A stretch of DNA of 26,469 nt. It comes from Candidatus Rifleibacteriota bacterium. GTDB lineage: Bacteria; Riflebacteria; Ozemobacteria; Ozemobacterales; Ozemobacteraceae. The number at the start of each line of letters is the position of its first letter. Position 1 is the stretch's first letter. The stretch is taken from the NCBI GenBank assembly GCA_029565415.1, contig JAKQOH010000175.1:1-26469 (forward strand). Reading direction: 5' to 3'. The translations under genes were made by a program, and so were the position numbers. Of the stretch, positions 22,481-26,469 are shown piece after piece. The notes below the pieces were generated by a model. It was not told the DNA's origin, ran no database searches, and saw only the letters and a program-made list of their open reading frames with translations.

Positions 22481-23637
22481 GCTTCCTTCCTCGCTTCGAC
22501 GACATGCCAGAGAGGAAACTCCCGGGCAAAGCCCCAGGCACGAAGATCCCGTTCCTTCAGAGCCGGTGAAGGCTCGAGTTCCTCCATCCCGATGATCGAA
22601 AATCCATTGTTAACGAACGATTTGATGTAATTCGACAGGGACGTGGTGACGGCGAAATATTTTTGCCGATATTCCGAGAGGATGGTGAAGGGGTGTTCGG
22701 GATCGCCAAGCCAGGGAAGCAGCCAGAACAGATAATGCGGTTCCATGCTGATGAACAGGCCACCCGGCTTGAGCAGCCGCCGAATATCCGCGAAAAGGGC
22801 TCGGATGTCCGTCGACTGGCGGGGAGAGATCGGGACGAAGTAGAACAGCATCGCATCGCTCATGAACACCGCATCGGCCTGTCCGGCGGGGAACCGGTCG
22901 AGCGCGCCGGGGCGGCCGATATCCGCCTCCTCGAATCGTGCCCCGCCGGAGCGGTGACGAGCCACGTCGAGATACGCCACGTTGGGATCGAGACCGAGCG
23001 TGTCGGCTCCCGTCCGGGCGATCAGGTCGGTGAAATACCCCGGACCACAGCCCAGATCGATGACACGCATGCCGGGACCGAATTTTTTCGGGAGATATTC
23101 CTTCAGGAACGCCGCCTGGACCGCTCCATACAGATTCCCTTTCACCTCCGTCAGGTCGTCGGTGAACTTCTGGGTCAGCCACCAACTCTCGGGAGAGAGA
23201 CGTCGCATGAGCATCAGATGCTGGCCAAGTCGCTGATGGAAATTCCCCAGGTGCTCAAAATCGAGCACCGACGTTTTGGGGCCGAGCGATCGTCGATAGG
23301 CGTCGGAATCGTCGATGACGAGTCGATGCTTCCGAAAGCGCTCCAGGAGGGCGACTCCCGTCACTTCCTCGGCATCCGGCCACTCGGCGGGCGTGCGGCG
23401 GAACGGCGTCGGATCAGCCATCAGTCCATCTTCATTCGCAAACCAGGCGATCTCCCAGACTCGGAAGGGATCTTGCCCATGACGAAGAACCAGCTCGGAT
23501 TCAGGGAAGGAAGCGATCCCGCCGAGAAGCTCGAGACCGGATGTTTCCACACCCAGACTCGACCGGGCCGCGACATTGTAGAGAATCCATCGCCCCGCGG
23601 CAGGAAGCACGACCAGCTCCGGTGCCAGCTCAGCCAC
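22477..23637 (-). CDS. SAM-dependent methyltransferase with an N-terminal PqqD-like region
   Basis: This class I methyltransferase has 386 residues. Residues of about 175-330 hold the Rossmann core: motif I VIDLGCGPGYF (192-202), an acidic end of strand two (LGLDPN), DAVFMSD for motif II, and RRLLKPGGLFISMEPH for the post-core strand. Residues 1-115 are a separate domain with small-helix spacing and the segment RFRKHRLVIDDSD at its end, which recalls PqqD-like peptide- or substrate-binding domains; this assignment is tentative. The GTG at 23637 follows AAGGAA by about seven bases and overlaps the ACP gene by eight; the stop overlaps the next gene by four. The context suggests it methylates a carrier-bound or released intermediate made by the operon. 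Confidence 0.85.
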   Translation of the reverse strand: MAELAPELVVLPAAGRWILYNVAARSSLGVETSGLELLGGIASFPESELVLRHGQDPFRVWEIAWFANEDGLMADPTPFRRTPAEWPDAEEVTGVALLERFRKHRLVIDDSDAYRRSLGPKTSVLDFEHLGNFHQRLGQHLMLMRRLSPESWWLTQKFTDDLTEVKGNLYGAVQAAFLKEYLPKKFGPGMRVIDLGCGPGYFTDLIARTGADTLGLDPNVAYLDVARHRSGGARFEEADIGRPGALDRFPAGQADAVFMSDAMLFYFVPISPRQSTDIRALFADIRRLLKPGGLFISMEPHYLFWLLPWLGDPEHPFTILSEYRQKYFAVTTSLSNYIKSFVNNGFSIIGMEELEPSPALKERDLRAWGFAREFPLWHVVEARKEA

Positions 23638-23890
23638 GGGCCTGTTCCTTCCGCATCCGCTCGATCAGCGAGATGAGACCTCCGACGGTGCGAAACTCCA
23701 TCGACTGCATCTCGGCCGGCGAAAACCGGATGCCGAAGGTCGCCTCGAACTCGAGAACCATTGCCACGATGCCCATCGAGTCGATGACGCGGGTATCCAG
23801 ATACTCGCATTTCAACCGATCCTCCTCGGTGGCCCCGGGAATCCCGCCCTTGCTGCCGAAGAAGGCCAGAACCTGCTGCTTCACATCCAT
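23630..23890 (-). CDS. Acyl carrier protein
   Basis: This stand-alone carrier protein has 86 residues. The phosphopantetheine attachment motif is VIDSMGIVAM, with Ser38 in D-S-M, followed by an acidic helix (VLEFEATFGIRFSPAEM) typical of carriers that meet ligases and transferases. AGGAGG lies five bases before the ATG. It sits nine bases after the ligase-RraA gene and overlaps the methyltransferase gene. No ketosynthase is visible, so it is more likely a carrier for one activated acid or amino acid than part of fatty-acid synthesis. The adjacent ligase is the natural loader. Confidence 0.93.
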   Translation of the reverse strand: MDVKQQVLAFFGSKGGIPGATEEDRLKCEYLDTRVIDSMGIVAMVLEFEATFGIRFSPAEMQSMEFRTVGGLISLIERMRKEQARG

Positions 23891-23899
23891 CCCATCCTC

Positions 23900-26200
23900 C
23901 TATTCATACTGAATCCCGATGTTGTCGGCCATTTCGCGAAGACCGACCGCGTCCATCGTTCCCTCCCCGCGCTCCACGCGCTGGATCCACTCCGCTTCGA
24001 GCTTGACACGCCGCTCACAAAGGGGAATCAGACTTTCCGCCATCGCCGCTGGAACAACGACGATTCCGTCCTCATCCCCACTGATGATATCTCCCGGATT
24101 GACCGCAACCCCGCCGCACGAGACGGGGGAATTCACGTTTCCGCCCCACCCCTTCAGCGGCCCGCCCGGTGATGTTCCCAAGGCAAACACCGGCACCTTT
24201 CGTTTCCGGATCTCGTCAAGATCTCGCACCATCCCGTTGATGACGATGCCGGCAAGGCCGAGCTTTTCGGCCATCAGAGTCTGGACTCCTCCCCAGGCGG
24301 CTCGCGACCTGATCCCCTTCGCATCGATGACCAGCACATCCCCGCGCTGGACAACTTCGAGAGCGATGTGGCTCATCAGGTTGCATCCCTCGGCTTCTTC
24401 CACGGTGACAGCCGGACCACAGCACCTGGCTCCGGAGCCCATCAAGCGGATATCGGCATGCATGATTCCCATGCGGTTCATGCAATCCGAGATGATTGAC
24501 GGGGAAAATTGCCGCAGGATCTCGACGACACGGGCATCCGGTCGGGTGATTGCTCGCCGGACACGGCCGGGAAGCGCGCCACGCGAAGCCATCGGGGCCT
24601 TTTCCCTCGGTCGGTGGTGCAACGGAATTTCCTCGAGCCCGAGACGCATCATCAGGATCTCGCGGACCCGGCGCTTCTGAATCTTTCCGGTGGCGCTCTT
24701 CGGAAACTCCTCCAGTTCGAGCAGCCGGGCCGGCCGCTTCTCCGGCGCCAGCCCGGCTTTGCAGAGTCCCGACAACTCTTGCATGACGCGATTCGCATCC
24801 GACCCTTCCCGCAGACGGACGACGGCAGCCACATCCTCGCCATACATCGGATGGGGGATGCCGACGACGGCACACTCGACGACGGCTGCATGCTGGTGAA
24901 GCAGGTTCTCGACGGCCGCCGGACTGATGTTGATGCCGCCACGGATGATGAGATCCTTCTTCCGGCCCGTGATAAAGAGATCTCCCGTCTGCATCAGGAT
25001 GCCGATATCTCCGGTCGGAAACCACTCCTGCATCTCCCGCTCCACCAGCGCGCCGGTCTCCGGATCCAGGGAGCCCTTCATGAGGAACGGCGTGCAGACA
25101 TGGATTTCCCCTTCTTCCCCGTAAGGGACCGGCGCCCCGCCGGCATCGAGAATCGTCACCTGCACTCCCGGGAGAAGACGGCCGACGCAGCCGTCGAGGT
25201 CCGGCAGGGTCGGGGCGTTCGTCGTGATGAACGTCGTTTCTGACAACCCGTAGTTTTCGAGAATCCGCACCCCGTAGCGTGCCTCGAAATCTCTTCTCAG
25301 CTTCACCGGAAGCGGGGCCGTACCCGCCAGGACTGTCCGCACGGAGGAACGGCAGTAGGACTCGCCCTCCCTGCCTCGATCCATTTCCATCAATATAGAA
25401 CATATCGTCGGCACGAGCCAGAGAGTATCGACACCATGTTCCCGCGGAATCCGCCAAAAATCGATGATCGACGAGGCATGGAACGTATCCGTCAGAACGA
25501 CACTCGAGCCCGCCACATACGGCAACATCAGCAGATTATAATATCCGCCAAGGTATGTCATCGCGAGGATCCCGAGAAAGCGGTTGTTCGGGCCCAGGCC
25601 GACTCGATGGGAGAAGACCCGGGCATTGTCGATCAGATCGGCGATCCGATGGACCACTCCCACTGGCCGCGCCGTGGTTCCCGATGTGTATACGATGCAC
25701 ATCGTGTCATCAGGCCCGACACCGTCGAAGGGAAGCACCGGCTCACTCGCAGACAGCGTCGGGGCATCCAGGACCGGAAATCCCGTCGGAATCGCTCCTG
25801 ACCGGCCATCTGCGAGCAGGACCACCCGGTCTCCGTGCGCCGAAAGCCAGGCCGGATCGAGATGCCCGAACGTCTCTGCCGACACGACCACCAGGCTCGC
25901 GTGGCTGTGTTCCAGCAAAAGCTGCACCTCTTTCCGCGTGAGCGTTGGATTGATCGGAACGGCAATGCATCCTCCGTAGAGGCATCCAAAATACAGTTCG
26001 GCGAAAAGCGACGAGTTGTGCAGGATGAAGGCAACCCTGTCACCCCGCGTCAGACCCCGGCCCCGGAAATATCCGGCCGCATGGCGGCCGGCATGATCGA
26101 TATCCGAGAACGTCATGGTCCGGCCCGTCATGGCATCGATCAGAAAAGGCCTTTCTCCGTACGTCTGGGGAAGATGTTTCAGCCACTCAATCGCATTCAT
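23900..26200 (-). CDS. ANL-family acyl ligase fused to an RraA/HMG-aldolase-like domain
   Basis: This protein has 766 residues and two enzymes. Residues 1 to about 520 are an AMP-forming ligase: P-loop YTSGTTARPVGV (171-182), LENYGLSETT (314-323), FPTGDIG (394-400), GRKKDLIIRGG (412-422) and the catalytic Lys506 in KSATGKIQKR. The P-loop has Val where most members have Lys. Residues of about 553-766 match the RraA/4-hydroxy-4-methyl-2-oxoglutarate aldolase family: ISDCMNRMGI, WGGVQTLMAEKLGLAGIVING with MVRD after it (Arg659, Asp660 metal site), then DEDGIVVVP. The ligase probably adenylates a carboxylic acid for the ACP next door; the RraA part may perform a retro-aldol, decarboxylation or hydration step. 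GGAGGAAA precedes the ATG, and the preceding gene overlaps by four bases. The substrate is unknown. Confidence 0.9.
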   Translation of the reverse strand: MNAIEWLKHLPQTYGERPFLIDAMTGRTMTFSDIDHAGRHAAGYFRGRGLTRGDRVAFILHNSSLFAELYFGCLYGGCIAVPINPTLTRKEVQLLLEHSHASLVVVSAETFGHLDPAWLSAHGDRVVLLADGRSGAIPTGFPVLDAPTLSASEPVLPFDGVGPDDTMCIVYTSGTTARPVGVVHRIADLIDNARVFSHRVGLGPNNRFLGILAMTYLGGYYNLLMLPYVAGSSVVLTDTFHASSIIDFWRIPREHGVDTLWLVPTICSILMEMDRGREGESYCRSSVRTVLAGTAPLPVKLRRDFEARYGVRILENYGLSETTFITTNAPTLPDLDGCVGRLLPGVQVTILDAGGAPVPYGEEGEIHVCTPFLMKGSLDPETGALVEREMQEWFPTGDIGILMQTGDLFITGRKKDLIIRGGINISPAAVENLLHQHAAVVECAVVGIPHPMYGEDVAAVVRLREGSDANRVMQELSGLCKAGLAPEKRPARLLELEEFPKSATGKIQKRRVREILMMRLGLEEIPLHHRPREKAPMASRGALPGRVRRAITRPDARVVEILRQFSPSIISDCMNRMGIMHADIRLMGSGARCCGPAVTVEEAEGCNLMSHIALEVVQRGDVLVIDAKGIRSRAAWGGVQTLMAEKLGLAGIVINGMVRDLDEIRKRKVPVFALGTSPGGPLKGWGGNVNSPVSCGGVAVNPGDIISGDEDGIVVVPAAMAESLIPLCERRVKLEAEWIQRVERGEGTMDAVGLREMADNIGIQYE

Positions 26201-26469
26201 AGCGTTTCCTCCGGTAGCACAAGGTGTCCGTTTTCAAGGACGGGACGATCGTCGACCCGCAGATCGGCATGCCGCAGCACCATGTCGAGATGGAATGGAA
26301 CACGGTTGCGGCCGCCGATCGTCGCATTCGAGCCAAATCCGAGATGGACCGTGCCGCGGCAGCCTTCGTCTTCCAGCATCGAGCCGCACAACCGTGCAGC
26401 CGGATTGAGCCCGACCCCCAGTTCGGCAAGCACACGCGTCGCGGGTTCACCGAGACGGTCAGATCGGAA
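26197..26469 (-). CDS. M29-like aminopeptidase/NicX-type metalloenzyme, C-terminal part only
   Basis: The frame is open to the window edge, so only the last 90 residues are seen. The segment GVGLNPAARLCGSMLEDEGC followed by GTVHLGFG and NRVPFHLDMV matches the conserved C-terminal region of M29 thermophilic aminopeptidases and the related 2,5-dihydroxypyridine dioxygenase (NicX) family, including a Glu-Asp-Glu and a His that bind metal. It ends in a TGA overlapping the ATG of the ligase gene by four bases, so it is the first in-window gene of this operon. Peptidase or ring-cleaving oxygenase activity cannot be told apart from this end, and the N-terminal half lies outside the window. A shadow frame (26187-26450) covers the same bases and is not real. 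Confidence 0.82.
   Translation of the reverse strand, partial: FRSDRLGEPATRVLAELGVGLNPAARLCGSMLEDEGCRGTVHLGFGSNATIGGRNRVPFHLDMVLRHADLRVDDRPVLENGHLVLPEETL

Overview
The window is gene-dense, high-G+C bacterial DNA. No gap between genes exceeds about 225 bases, and I saw no rRNA, tRNA, CRISPR array, insertion sequence or phage gene. Signal peptides and a secreted M48 peptidase fit a bacterium that exports proteins. The selenium-dependent molybdenum hydroxylase genes fit an anaerobic or fermentative lifestyle. No gene here fixes the taxon; an uncultured lineage is plausible but unproven.

Left edge (1-3187): a partial, unrecognised Lys/Glu-rich protein converges on a signal-peptide TPR/HEAT protein, with a 32-bp perfect palindrome between them as a two-way terminator.

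Centre left (3184-11321): two different molybdenum hydroxylases diverge from a 221-bp promoter region. The minus set is split into FAD, 2Fe-2S and Mo subunits (XdhABC-like). Its Mo subunit carries an N-terminal Lys/Pro/Ala-rich tail of about 185 residues with 16-residue repeats, and the TPR/HEAT gene is coupled downstream. The plus set is a FAD subunit plus a fused 2Fe-2S/Mo protein, close to E. coli YgfM and XdhD.

Centre (11331-16486): a maturation module follows on the plus strand, with mocA, yqeB, yqeC, yedF, a class V aminotransferase (cysteine desulfurase type) and a DUF3343-SelD fusion. Together these would supply a cytidylylated molybdopterin and activated selenium so the hydroxylases receive a labile Se ligand. 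No selenocysteine-insertion gene is seen here.

Right centre (16684-20273): rsgA, a GNAT acetyltransferase and an exported M48 metallopeptidase with two C-terminal beta-sandwich repeats, ending at a strong terminator shared with the opposing operon.

Right (20333-26469): a tight minus-strand operon of five genes: a partial M29-like aminopeptidase, an ANL acyl ligase fused to an RraA-type aldolase domain, an acyl carrier protein, a methyltransferase with an unusual N-terminal domain, and an AAC(3) acetyltransferase fused to a DUF2172/DUF4910 peptidase with a winged helix. It looks like a small pathway for carrier-bound acyl or aminoacyl chemistry. I recognise no described pathway with this set, and it is the best candidate here for an undescribed system.
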